DNA of 64,000 nt from Caccoplasma sp905210875 (GTDB lineage Bacteria; Bacteroidota; Bacteroidia; Bacteroidales; UBA11471): assembly GCA_963931635.1 (NCBI GenBank), contig OZ007034.1:124001-188000 (forward strand). Reading direction: 5' to 3'. Of this stretch, positions 52,402-60,765 are shown one piece after another. The position numbers and the translations under genes were made by a program. Below the pieces are notes generated by a model. That model made no database searches. It saw only the letters and a program-made list of their open reading frames with translations, and had not been told where the DNA came from. The stretch's first letter is position 1. The number at the start of each line of letters is the position of its first letter.

Positions 52402-52409
52402 CAAATATA
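52402..52409 (-). promoter_or_regulatory. -7 promoter box of rho
   Basis: TATATTTG on the minus strand. No exact TTTG at -33. Predicted leader about 150 nt to the ATG at 52245. Confidence 0.5.
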
Positions 52410-52460
52410 CCGGATTTTTTTGATAAAACAGTCTAAACGACCGAGAAGTTTTTATGTTAA

Positions 52461-53798
52461 TTATTTTTCACATTTAATTTCCCATATCTGACGGGTAGAG
52501 GGGGTGACTTTATAGCTGTCGGAACTCCGCTCTCCCACAATCCACACAATTTCTTCACCAGCGCAAAGCAGCCACGTCGACTGTTTGCGGGCCAATGTGT
52601 ATTTGTGGTTATTGAAATAGTCGCTCAACTTTTGGTGCCCTTTCATTCCGAAAGGCTTGAATTTATCGCCCTCACGCCAGGTGCGCAGTACAAGCGGGAA
52701 AGGTAACAGACCGGCGTCGAAGCAAGCCGTGTCGGGGCGGCGAGGAATTTCGTATCCGACAGCGTCGCGCAGTGTAAGAGTGAGCCTAACCGGCTCATCG
52801 ACCGTGAACGTACCATACTCAATAATACGGATTTTCTGCGTGGAACGACGCTGATATAGCACAAAATCGGTTCTGTCTTTGAGCAGTCGATATACGGGGG
52901 CATCGAAAAAACGACCAGATGGGGCATCTACCGCAGCCCATATATCATCGAGCTGTGACGAAAGGAAACCATAGTCTTTAATAATTTCAAACAATATGGT
53001 GCGGGCTCCGGGCAATGAACGCAGACTTTCGATATGAATATGTACTCCGTCGTCGCCATTGCTCACCACCTGCTTCTTGTAGGTGTCGACAGCCGTGCGA
53101 TAGAGAGCCTCGACCTCGCACAGATAGTCGGCCGTGCGAGAGAGCGACTCATATACCGAAGGATTTATCGTCTGCATGAGGGGCAACAACTGCAACCGTA
53201 TCTTATTGCGAGTGTAGAGCGTCTCGCGGTTGGTACTGTCGACCACGTAGGTAAGATGAGCCTCGAACAGATAGGCCTCGATTTCGGCACGACTCAGCGA
53301 GAGAAGCGGACGGATAATGGTGCCGTTGACAGGCTGTATGCCGGTAAGCCCGGCAATACCCGTACCACGAATAAGGTTAAGCAGCATCGTCTCAATGGAA
53401 TCGTCGCGGTGATGAGCCACAGCCACATAAGCAGCCCCCGACTCCCGGCGTTGCTGCTCGAACCACTCATAACGCAACTCCCGGCAGGCCATCTCAACCG
53501 ATACTTTGTTGGCCGCAGCGTATGCCATCGTATCGAAGGTTATCTCTCGGAATGGAACGCCCACCTCAGCCGCCACGTTCTCGGCAAAACGACGGTCGCG
53601 CAGCGACTCTTCTCCGCGCAATTGGAAATTGCAATGACAAGCCTCACACCGGTATCCCAATGTTGTAAGAATGGAAAGCAATGCCACCGAATCGGCACCT
53701 CCGCTAAGCCCCACCAGCACAAGCTGGCCCGAGGAGAGCGGAATATGACGCACAATGTATTGTTGTACGCGGGCAAGAAGCGACTGACGTTGATCCAT
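52461..53798 (-). CDS. tilS: tRNA(Ile)-lysidine synthetase
   Basis: 445 aa. The ATG at 53798 (MDQRQSLLARVQQY) is chosen; the open frame runs on to 54191 but that part is antisense to pheS. The PP-loop VGLSGGADSVALL, CHCNFQLRGEESLRDR and ATP-PPase core (about 20-215), then the linker and C-terminal TilS domains (about 230-445: FKPFGMKGHQKLSDYFNNHK). It converts C34 of tRNA-Ile2 to lysidine so AUA is read as Ile. Promoter box at 53818. Confidence 0.95.
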   Translation of the reverse strand: MDQRQSLLARVQQYIVRHIPLSSGQLVLVGLSGGADSVALLSILTTLGYRCEACHCNFQLRGEESLRDRRFAENVAAEVGVPFREITFDTMAYAAANKVSVEMACRELRYEWFEQQRRESGAAYVAVAHHRDDSIETMLLNLIRGTGIAGLTGIQPVNGTIIRPLLSLSRAEIEAYLFEAHLTYVVDSTNRETLYTRNKIRLQLLPLMQTINPSVYESLSRTADYLCEVEALYRTAVDTYKKQVVSNGDDGVHIHIESLRSLPGARTILFEIIKDYGFLSSQLDDIWAAVDAPSGRFFDAPVYRLLKDRTDFVLYQRRSTQKIRIIEYGTFTVDEPVRLTLTLRDAVGYEIPRRPDTACFDAGLLPFPLVLRTWREGDKFKPFGMKGHQKLSDYFNNHKYTLARKQSTWLLCAGEEIVWIVGERSSDSYKVTPSTRQIWEIKCEK

Positions 53799-53817
53799 GA
53801 GGTCGGGATATTTTACA

Positions 53818-53825
53818 CAAACATA
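53818..53825 (-). promoter_or_regulatory. -7 promoter box of tilS
   Basis: TATGTTTG on the minus strand, 19 bases before the tilS ATG. No -33 box is evident. Divergent from the pheS box at 53880. Confidence 0.5.
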
Positions 53826-53879
53826 GAAATTTTTTTTCGTTTTTCGTCGTGTTTGGGGCATTATCCACATCAATATTAT

Positions 53880-53887
53880 TAAATTTG
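53880..53887 (+). promoter_or_regulatory. -7 promoter box of pheS
   Basis: TAAATTTG, 29 bases before the pheS ATG. A TTTG lies 24 bases upstream, longer than the usual 19-21. Confidence 0.45.
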
Positions 53888-53916
53888 CAGCTGAAACAGA
53901 AATATCATCAAGAGAC

Positions 53917-54936
53917 ATGATAGAAAAAATAAACCGATTGAGAGAAGAAATCGAAGCCCTCACGGCCGCCAAAGCCGAAGAGGTGGAAAGTCTTCGCATC
54001 AAATACCTGAGCAAAAAGGGTGAAATATCACAACTCTTCAATGATTTCAGAAACGTAGCCGCCGAGAGCAAACGTGAGGTAGGCCAACGACTGAATGAAC
54101 TGAAAGAACTCGCTACGGAGAAAATCAACGCCCTGCGCGAGCAGGTAAACGAGCACGTTGAAGCCGACAACTCCATCGACCTCACCCGCACAGCTTACCC
54201 CATAGCCTTAGGCACTCGCCACCCCATCTCACTGGTACGCAATGAAATATGCGATATTTTCGGCCGACTGGGATTTTCCATAGCCGAAGGCCCCGAAGTG
54301 GAAGACGACTGGCATGTGTTCTCGGCCCTGAACTTTGCCGAAGACCACCCTGCCCGCGACATGCAGGACACGTTCTTCATTCAACGTTCACCCGATGTAC
54401 TGCTGCGCACCCACACCTCATCAGTGCAGACCCGCGTGATGGAACACGCCCAACCACCTATCCGCATCATCTGCCCGGGACGCGTATATCGCAACGAAGC
54501 CATCTCGGCTCGCGCACACTGCTTTTTCCATCAGGTCGAAGCTCTCTACATCGACAAGAACGTTACATTTGCCGACCTGAAACAAGCGCTGCTCTTCTTT
54601 GCCAAAGAGATGTTCGGTCCTGAGACCAAAATACGGTTGCGCCCCTCCTACTTCCCGTTTACCGAACCGAGCGCCGAAATGGATATCTCGTGCGACTTGT
54701 GCGGTGGTAAAGGATGCTCATTCTGCAAGCACACCGGCTGGGTAGAGATACTCGGTTGCGGCATGGTCGACCCCAATGTACTCGACGCCTGCGGCATAGA
54801 CAGCAAAGTATACACCGGCTATGCTCTCGGCATGGGCATAGAGCGTATCACCAACCTCAAATACCGGGTGAAAGACCTGCGGCTCTTCTCCGAGAACGAC
54901 CAGCGGTTCCTCGAAGAGTTCAAGTCGGCCCACTGA
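53917..54936 (+). CDS. pheS: Phenylalanyl-tRNA synthetase alpha subunit
   Basis: 339 aa. An N-terminal coiled coil (about 1-90) is followed by the class II catalytic core: HPISLVRNEICDIFGRLGF, FAEDHPARDMQDTFF, RTHTSSVQTRVM (motif 2 region), CHQVE-type FHQVEALYIDK, and GMGIERITNLKYRV (motif 3). It forms an alpha2-beta2 enzyme with PheT, which is not in this window. Confidence 0.97.
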   Translation: MIEKINRLREEIEALTAAKAEEVESLRIKYLSKKGEISQLFNDFRNVAAESKREVGQRLNELKELATEKINALREQVNEHVEADNSIDLTRTAYPIALGTRHPISLVRNEICDIFGRLGFSIAEGPEVEDDWHVFSALNFAEDHPARDMQDTFFIQRSPDVLLRTHTSSVQTRVMEHAQPPIRIICPGRVYRNEAISARAHCFFHQVEALYIDKNVTFADLKQALLFFAKEMFGPETKIRLRPSYFPFTEPSAEMDISCDLCGGKGCSFCKHTGWVEILGCGMVDPNVLDACGIDSKVYTGYALGMGIERITNLKYRVKDLRLFSENDQRFLEEFKSAH

Positions 54937-54966
54937 TTGTAAATTTATCTCCCAATACAAAACCAG

Positions 54967-54999
54967 CATACCCCTCTCCCCGTCCAGGCGAGGGGTATG
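54967..54999. terminator. Hairpin between pheS and nth
   Basis: Perfect 10-base arms (54967-54976 and 54990-54999, CATACCCCTC / GAGGGGTATG). No T run follows, so it may be a weak terminator or a processing site within a pheS-nth transcript. Confidence 0.5.
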
Positions 55000-55018
55000 T
55001 CATATCATAAAGCAAGGT

Positions 55019-55720
55019 ATGAAAACAACCGAACGTTACCGCGCCGTTATCGAATGGTTCTCGCAACACATGCCTGTGGCCGAAACCGAACTGCACTACC
55101 ACGATCCCTATCAACTGATTGTCGCCGTCATTCTGTCGGCCCAATGCACCGACAAGCGGGTCAACATGGTCACCCCCGCCCTATTTGAGGCCTACCCTTC
55201 GGTAGAGGCGCTTGCGCAAGCCTCTCCCGAGGAGGTGTTTCCCTATATCAAAAGCGTTTCCTACCCCAACAACAAGGCCAAACATCTGGTGGGCATGGCC
55301 CGCAAAGTAGTGAGCGACTTCGGCGGCACGATACCCCAGGAGGTCGACGAACTGCAAAAACTTCCGGGGGTAGGCCGCAAGACAGCCAACGTGGTAGCTT
55401 CGGTAGCCTTCAACAAGGAGGCGATGGCTGTCGATACGCACGTCTTCCGGGTATCGAACCGTATCGGGCTCACCCGTCACTCAAAAACACCACTCGAAAC
55501 CGAGCGCACACTGGTAAAGCACATTCCGGGCCATCTCCTGCCGATTGCTCACCACTGGCTCATTCTGCACGGACGCTATGTGTGCACGGCCCGAAATCCT
55601 CACTGTAAGGAGTGCGGACTGTCGGGCGTATGTGCCTACCATGAGAAAAAAGCGAAAGAGAGCGCTCAGCGCGTTGCTATTTCTCCTACTTTGGCCGAGA
55701 CAAAATCGATAAGCGACTGA
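55019..55720 (+). CDS. nth: Endonuclease III (DNA glycosylase/AP lyase)
   Basis: 233 aa. Helix-hairpin-helix LPGVGRKTANVV with catalytic Lys, catalytic Asp in AVDTHVFRVSNR and the iron-sulfur motif C-x6-C-x2-C-x5-C at CTARNPHCKECGLSGVC. It removes oxidised pyrimidines. A basic tail of about 20 residues follows the iron-sulfur loop, and the last 55 bases overlap the convergent ybaK gene. Confidence 0.96.
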   Translation: MKTTERYRAVIEWFSQHMPVAETELHYHDPYQLIVAVILSAQCTDKRVNMVTPALFEAYPSVEALAQASPEEVFPYIKSVSYPNNKAKHLVGMARKVVSDFGGTIPQEVDELQKLPGVGRKTANVVASVAFNKEAMAVDTHVFRVSNRIGLTRHSKTPLETERTLVKHIPGHLLPIAHHWLILHGRYVCTARNPHCKECGLSGVCAYHEKKAKESAQRVAISPTLAETKSISD

Positions 55721-56145
55721 GGGGCTATCTTTATCTGCAATCCCCGCATGCCGGCACTCACATAAATAAAATCATAGTCGAGAGCCGTTGCATGGAAATA
55801 GGTGGGGAAATGTTTCTTCATACCTATCGGCGAACAGCCTCCACGTATATATCCTGTGGTAGGCAACAGTTCTTTCATGGCTATCATCTCGGCACTCTTG
55901 TTACCCGATATTTTGGCGGCAGCCTTGAGGTCGACCTCCATATCGCCGGGAATAACACATACAAAAATGCCGTTGCGGTCGCCCCGCAACACCAGCGTCT
56001 TGAACACTCTTCCTATCTCTTCGCCCAACTGCTCGGCCACATGCGTAGCGGCCAGATTCTCAGGGTCCACTTCATAAGGAATCAACTCATAGGAGAGGCC
56101 CGCTTTATCGAGCAGACGGGCAGCATTGGTCTTGTTTATTTTCAT
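55666..56145 (-). CDS. ybaK: Cys-tRNA(Pro) deacylase, YbaK/EbsC family
   Basis: 159 aa from the ATG at 56145 (MKINKTNAARLLDKAG); the in-frame Met at 56235 lies beyond the promoter box. Family motifs: TLVLRGDRNGIFVCVIPGDM, AEMIAMKELLPTTGYIRGGC and KKHFPTYFHATA. It edits mischarged Cys-tRNA(Pro). It has its own promoter box and is separated from the RND operon by a hairpin. Convergent with nth. Confidence 0.92.
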   Translation of the reverse strand: MKINKTNAARLLDKAGLSYELIPYEVDPENLAATHVAEQLGEEIGRVFKTLVLRGDRNGIFVCVIPGDMEVDLKAAAKISGNKSAEMIAMKELLPTTGYIRGGCSPIGMKKHFPTYFHATALDYDFIYVSAGMRGLQIKIAPQSLIDFVSAKVGEIATR

Positions 56146-56167
56146 ACGGCAAAATTTATCCGAAGTA

Positions 56168-56175
56168 CAAAGATA
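56168..56175 (-). promoter_or_regulatory. -7 promoter box of ybaK
   Basis: TATCTTTG on the minus strand, 22 bases before the ybaK ATG. No clear -33 box. Confidence 0.55.
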
Positions 56176-56197
56176 CGACAGTTTCGACACGAAAGGC

Positions 56198-56232
56198 ACT
56201 CGGCCGGCCAGAATAATTCCGGTCGGCCGAGT
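56198..56232 (-). terminator. Hairpin after the RND operon
   Basis: Twelve-base arms with one G-U type mismatch (56198-56209 with 56221-56232) around an AT-rich loop. Little T follows on the minus strand, but the stem is strong. Confidence 0.6.
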
Positions 56233-56257
56233 CACATAGAAGATACTTGACTTTATT

Positions 56258-56551
56258 TCAAATCATTTTCTCAATATCCCACACAAAGGCCCGCAGACCG
56301 AGAGCCGGCTTGGCCTCGTCGAGCGTGTGCAACGCTTTCATGACAATACCCAGACGAGTCTCTTCGACAATCGAAAGAATGGCGGAATTCATACTTGGCC
56401 ACGCATGGCTGCCATAATGCGGCTCTCCCGACTTGCTACCCCGCCCCTGTACATCTTGCCAATAGGTAAAACCCCGGCAGTTGTTGTGGGTAAGCACACT
56501 ATATATATCGTCGTAATGGGCCTGGTCAAAAACTATAAACAATGCTTTCAT
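56258..56551 (-). CDS. PG0541-type transporter-associated protein
   Basis: 97 aa, soluble, PII-like size and likely ferredoxin-like fold. It begins MKALFIVFDQAHYDDIYSVL and has CRGFTYWQDVQGRGSKSG and GSHAWPSMNSAIL. It matches the family named after Porphyromonas PG0541, which lies beside RND exporters in Bacteroidales and is thought to regulate or bind them. Fourteen bases separate it from the permease gene. The biochemical activity is not known to me. Confidence 0.82.
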   Translation of the reverse strand: MKALFIVFDQAHYDDIYSVLTHNNCRGFTYWQDVQGRGSKSGEPHYGSHAWPSMNSAILSIVEETRLGIVMKALHTLDEAKPALGLRAFVWDIEKMI

Positions 56552-56565
56552 CGGAAAGAGTTTTT

Positions 56566-59500
56566 TTAGGGATTATTCTTTTTTTGCAGTTTCTTGCGGG
56601 TGCGCACCACACCGTTCTTGGCGAAGATGGCATAGACTACCGGCACAATGAGCAAGGTAATCAGAGTCGAGACCGAAAGTCCCCACGCTACCGTCATACC
56701 CATGGGCCGCCACATTTCCGAACCCTCACCGGTGCCTATGGCCATAGGTATCATACCGATTACCGTAGTAAGGGTCGTCATAAGTACGGGTCTCAAACGA
56801 GAACGTCCTGCATGGATTACCGAGTAGGTAATGGAGTAACCCCGTTCACGATTAAGATTGGTATAGTCGATAAGCACGATACCGTTCTTGACCACGATAC
56901 CGGCCAGCATCACCAGACCGATGAGCGCCATGACACTCAACGGGGTACCCGTAACGGCAAGTCCCAAAAAGACACCCGTTGCGGCAAACGGCAACGACAG
57001 CATGATGATAAAGGGATAGGTGAGCGACTCAAACTGTGCGGCCAGTACAATGAATACAAGCATGATAATCATAACGGCCAAGATGAGCAGGTCGCTGAAT
57101 ATGTCCTGCTGGTCTTCGAGCGAACCGGCCAGCGAGACAGTTACATCGGAGGGTATATCAATCTGTGCGATTGCCTCTCTTACCTCGGATGCCAACGTAC
57201 CCAACGCAGCATCGGGTGCCACATAACCGGTAACCGTTACGACACGTTCGCGATTCTTACGTTCGATGGTAGGCGGAGTAAGACGCTCGACCACGGTACC
57301 CAGCTCCCTGATACGCACTCCGTTGCCGGCAGTGTTGTAGACAACGATGTTTTCAATGTCTTCTATCGACTGACGGAACTCGGGAGCATAACGCACCGTA
57401 ATGTCATACTCCTCTCCGTCTTCACGGTAATAAGAGGCTGTCGTTCCGTTGATGCGGCTGCGCAGATAAGAGGAGGCCATGGCAACGTTCATGCCGTGGA
57501 GTGCAAGTTTTTCACGGTCGAAGTCGACATGATACTCGGGTATGTAGTCTTCGCGGCTGATGCTGGTACCCGAGCAACTCTTCATCTTGTCCATCACCTG
57601 CTGTACCTCGCGGGCTATACGGTCGGTGGTCATAAAGTCATATCCGTATATCTCGACATCGACCGAGGCTTGCGAGGCCATACCTCCGGTTCCACCACCG
57701 GCAAGTACCTCAAAGGTCTTCACTTCCACATATTTACGCAGGTCTTGACGCATCGATTCACAGATTTCGAGCAGGCCTCGTTTACGTTCTCCAACGCTTA
57801 ACAAGTCTATGTTCATGGAGATGATGTGGGTACCGTTCTCCTGTATCGAACCATAGGTATTGTCGGTATCGGCCTGTCCCACGGTGAAGCTTATTGTTTT
57901 GATTTCGGGATACTTCTCCTGAAACTCCCGGGTGATGCGCAATGCCACGTCGCGCGATATTTCGGTGCGGGTACCTATGGGCATCTCCACATTCACGGCC
58001 ACACGGGCATTATCCTGCGTAGGGAAAAACTCAGTGGGCACAACTCTGGTCAGCATCATACTCCCGATAAAGACCAATATAGCGGCTACCACAACCACCG
58101 TGCGATGGCCCACCGCCCAAGTGAGCAGGCGGGCATACCCGCGATCGAGCGCATCAAGAGCTTTCTCAATAGGGGTAAATATCAATGCATATATACGGCC
58201 TTTCTTGGGGTTCTGCCGCAACCACTGTGAACAGAGCATGGGGGTAAGCGACAGGGCTGCCACGGTAGAGATAATCATGATGATGCTGACAATCCAGCCC
58301 AACTGACGGAACAGGATTCCGGCCATACCGGTAATGAGGGTCAAGGGGAGGAACACAGCCAGCATGGTGAGGGTCGAAGCGATAACCGAGATGGCCACCT
58401 CGTTGGTACCATGTATGGCCGCCTGCTTGGGAGCACTGCCTCGCTCAATGTGATTGGTAACGTTTTCGAGCACCACGATGGCATCGTCGACCACCATACC
58501 GATGGCGATACTCAACGAGCTGAGCGATATGATGTTCAACGTATTGCCCGACACCAGCAGATAACAGAACGAGGCAATGAGCGAGATAGGTATGGTAATG
58601 ATGATAATGAACGTGGCGCGCCAGCGTCCCAGGAAGAAGAGCACCACGAGCATCACAATGACGAAGGTTACCAGAACGGTCTCTACCAGACTGCTTATGG
58701 TGTTCTCGATGTTGGTCGACGTATTGATGATGATACCGAGTTTCACATCGGAAGGAAGAGACGACTGTATAACAGGCAATTTCCGGAGCACTTCGTTGGC
58801 AATGTTTACCGAGTTGGCTCCCGACTGTTTCTGAATGACAATCATTCCGCCTTTCTTTCCGTTGTTGTAGGCCTCCTGCTCACGTTCTTTTACCGAATCG
58901 ACCACACGAGCCACATCGCGCAAATATATCGAGCTGCCGTTATAGGTACCGACAACAATGTCGTTGAGCTGCTTGGGGTCGGAAAATTCACCCTGAACAC
59001 GCAACGAATAAGTATTCGAACCGATATCAAAACTTCCGCCTGGGGTATTCAGGTTTTCATTGGCGATAATCGCCGAAATGGTCTCGACCGAGAGGTTGTA
59101 GGCTTCGAGCTTGGCCGGGTCACAATAGACCTGGATTTCGCGCTCGGGTGCTCCCGAGATGGAGACAGCACCTACCCCCGAGATACGTTTCAGGGGGTTG
59201 GCCACCTTGTCGTCGAGTATCTTGTAGAGACCGGGCATACTCTCTTCGGCGGTTACGGAGAGTATCACGATAGGTATATCTTCGGTACCGAACTTGAAGA
59301 GCACAGGCGTTCCCGCATTGTCGGGGAGTGTGGAACGTATCATATCGATCTTGTCGCGCACATCATTGGTGGCCACATCGATATCAGTTCCATACTCAAA
59401 TTCGAGCGTTACAATCGAGAGATTCTCTTTCGACTGAGAAGATATGTCTTTAAGGTCGCTCACGGTATTGAGCGTATTCTCCATAATCTTGGTCACATTA

Positions 59501-59682
59501 GTCTCAATATCGGAGGCACTGGCACCTGGATATGAGGTAAGGACCATAATCGTGTTGGTCTCGATGTTAGGCAACAAGTCTATGGAGAGACGCGTCAACG
59601 AGAAAAGCCCGACCACAACGACAGCCACAAAACAGAGGGCTGTCGTAATCGGCTTTTTGACGGCAGTGGAGTAGAGACTCAT
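56566..59682 (-). CDS. RND efflux permease, HAE1 (AcrB-like) family
   Basis: 1038 aa, the usual length, with two sets of six membrane segments around large periplasmic domains. N-terminal TALCFVAVVVVGLFSLTRLS, TM4 proton-relay Asp pair in IAIGMVVDDAIVVLENV, PTEFFPTQDNARVAVNVEMP and the C-terminal GMIPMAIGTGEGSEMWRPMG match inner-membrane drug pumps. It uses proton influx to export amphiphilic compounds through the adaptor and TolC partner. Preceded by the adaptor (37 bases) and followed by the PG0541-type gene. Confidence 0.95.
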   Translation of the reverse strand: MSLYSTAVKKPITTALCFVAVVVVGLFSLTRLSIDLLPNIETNTIMVLTSYPGASASDIETNVTKIMENTLNTVSDLKDISSQSKENLSIVTLEFEYGTDIDVATNDVRDKIDMIRSTLPDNAGTPVLFKFGTEDIPIVILSVTAEESMPGLYKILDDKVANPLKRISGVGAVSISGAPEREIQVYCDPAKLEAYNLSVETISAIIANENLNTPGGSFDIGSNTYSLRVQGEFSDPKQLNDIVVGTYNGSSIYLRDVARVVDSVKEREQEAYNNGKKGGMIVIQKQSGANSVNIANEVLRKLPVIQSSLPSDVKLGIIINTSTNIENTISSLVETVLVTFVIVMLVVLFFLGRWRATFIIIITIPISLIASFCYLLVSGNTLNIISLSSLSIAIGMVVDDAIVVLENVTNHIERGSAPKQAAIHGTNEVAISVIASTLTMLAVFLPLTLITGMAGILFRQLGWIVSIIMIISTVAALSLTPMLCSQWLRQNPKKGRIYALIFTPIEKALDALDRGYARLLTWAVGHRTVVVVAAILVFIGSMMLTRVVPTEFFPTQDNARVAVNVEMPIGTRTEISRDVALRITREFQEKYPEIKTISFTVGQADTDNTYGSIQENGTHIISMNIDLLSVGERKRGLLEICESMRQDLRKYVEVKTFEVLAGGGTGGMASQASVDVEIYGYDFMTTDRIAREVQQVMDKMKSCSGTSISREDYIPEYHVDFDREKLALHGMNVAMASSYLRSRINGTTASYYREDGEEYDITVRYAPEFRQSIEDIENIVVYNTAGNGVRIRELGTVVERLTPPTIERKNRERVVTVTGYVAPDAALGTLASEVREAIAQIDIPSDVTVSLAGSLEDQQDIFSDLLILAVMIIMLVFIVLAAQFESLTYPFIIMLSLPFAATGVFLGLAVTGTPLSVMALIGLVMLAGIVVKNGIVLIDYTNLNRERGYSITYSVIHAGRSRLRPVLMTTLTTVIGMIPMAIGTGEGSEMWRPMGMTVAWGLSVSTLITLLIVPVVYAIFAKNGVVRTRKKLQKKNNP

Positions 59683-59719
59683 ATCGTAATTCTTTTTACA
59701 GTATAATACAGGAGTTCAC

Positions 59720-60733
59720 TTATTCGACCACGGTTACTTCGGCGCCGTCATACAAGCGAGACTGACCGGCCACGACTACCCGGGCACCGTCGGGCACACC
59801 CGACAAGACCTCATATCGGGTATCGGTGCGACGGCCCAATTCAACCTTGACAAAATCGACTTTACCATCGTTGTAGACATAGACATAACGGTCGCCCGAG
59901 CCAGTCTGCTTCACCACGGCCAGGTCGGGCAGTACCACCCGACGCTCAGTTCCAAAATCAATGGTTACCCGGGCAAACATACCGGGACGCACCCGCATAT
60001 CCTTGTTGTCGAGGGTTATCTCCACGGGGAAGGTGCGAGTGGCGGCATCGATGGTGGGATAGATGAGACTCACCTTTCCGGTAAAGGTCTCGTCTTTATA
60101 CACATCGAGATGAATTTTCACGGGCATACCCTCTTTCACTTGGGTATAAAAGCCTTCGGAAACGTGTATCATGAGCTTTACCGGCACAATCTTCTGCACG
60201 GTGAGAAGGGGCTTCCCGGCTGAATACATATCACCATTGTCGTAATTGCGCGCTGTCACGATGCCGTCGATGGGACTGATGAGTTGGGTATTCTCTTTCA
60301 AATTCTCATATGACGTGCGGGCCACATCGAGCTGTACCTGCTGAGCGTCGAGAAGCTGCTTGGAGGTACCGCCCACTTCGTAGAGTGCCAACTGACGGTC
60401 GTATTCGAGCTGGATATTGTCGAGTTGGGTTTTGGACTGTATGAGGCTGGAACGGTCCATCTCGGCTAGGAGCTGGCCTGCATGTACACGATCGCCTACC
60501 TCAACAAGAATCTTGTCGATACGCAACACCACCGAGGGAGAGATATTATTGACTACGTCGGCATCGACCGTCGCCGTAAACTCCTGGGTCTGTGCGACCG
60601 GTTGCACATTGACGGTTTCGAGACGCACCTGGGGCTTCTCCTCGACCACGGCCGTCTGTTTCTTCTGTTCGGAACAAGAGGCCATGACCGCAAGCAGTGC
60701 CATCGCCCAAATTGTGTTTTTATAACGTTTCAT
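59720..60733 (-). CDS. RND efflux periplasmic adaptor lipoprotein
   Basis: 337 aa. Lipobox AVMASC at residue 20, so it is lipid-anchored. It has a lipoyl/barrel-sandwich hybrid (RIDKILVEVGDRVHAGQLLA), a short helical hairpin (about 85-150), beta-barrel and membrane-proximal domains (VRPGMFARVTIDFG, VKQTGSGDRYVYVYNDGKV). It bridges permease and TolC. 32 bases follow the TolC gene. Confidence 0.94.
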   Translation of the reverse strand: MKRYKNTIWAMALLAVMASCSEQKKQTAVVEEKPQVRLETVNVQPVAQTQEFTATVDADVVNNISPSVVLRIDKILVEVGDRVHAGQLLAEMDRSSLIQSKTQLDNIQLEYDRQLALYEVGGTSKQLLDAQQVQLDVARTSYENLKENTQLISPIDGIVTARNYDNGDMYSAGKPLLTVQKIVPVKLMIHVSEGFYTQVKEGMPVKIHLDVYKDETFTGKVSLIYPTIDAATRTFPVEITLDNKDMRVRPGMFARVTIDFGTERRVVLPDLAVVKQTGSGDRYVYVYNDGKVDFVKVELGRRTDTRYEVLSGVPDGARVVVAGQSRLYDGAEVTVVE

Positions 60734-60765
60734 ATATGGTTTGATATTTTTCGTGAAAAGATTTC

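Noticed and set aside
53799..54191. N-terminal extension of tilS
   Set aside because: The open frame continues upstream but is antisense to pheS and unrelated to TilS; the ATG at 53798 fits the family start.
56542..57801. Plus-strand ORFs across the RND permease (also 58411-59535)
   Set aside because: Both lie opposite the permease coding sequence and show only shadow composition.
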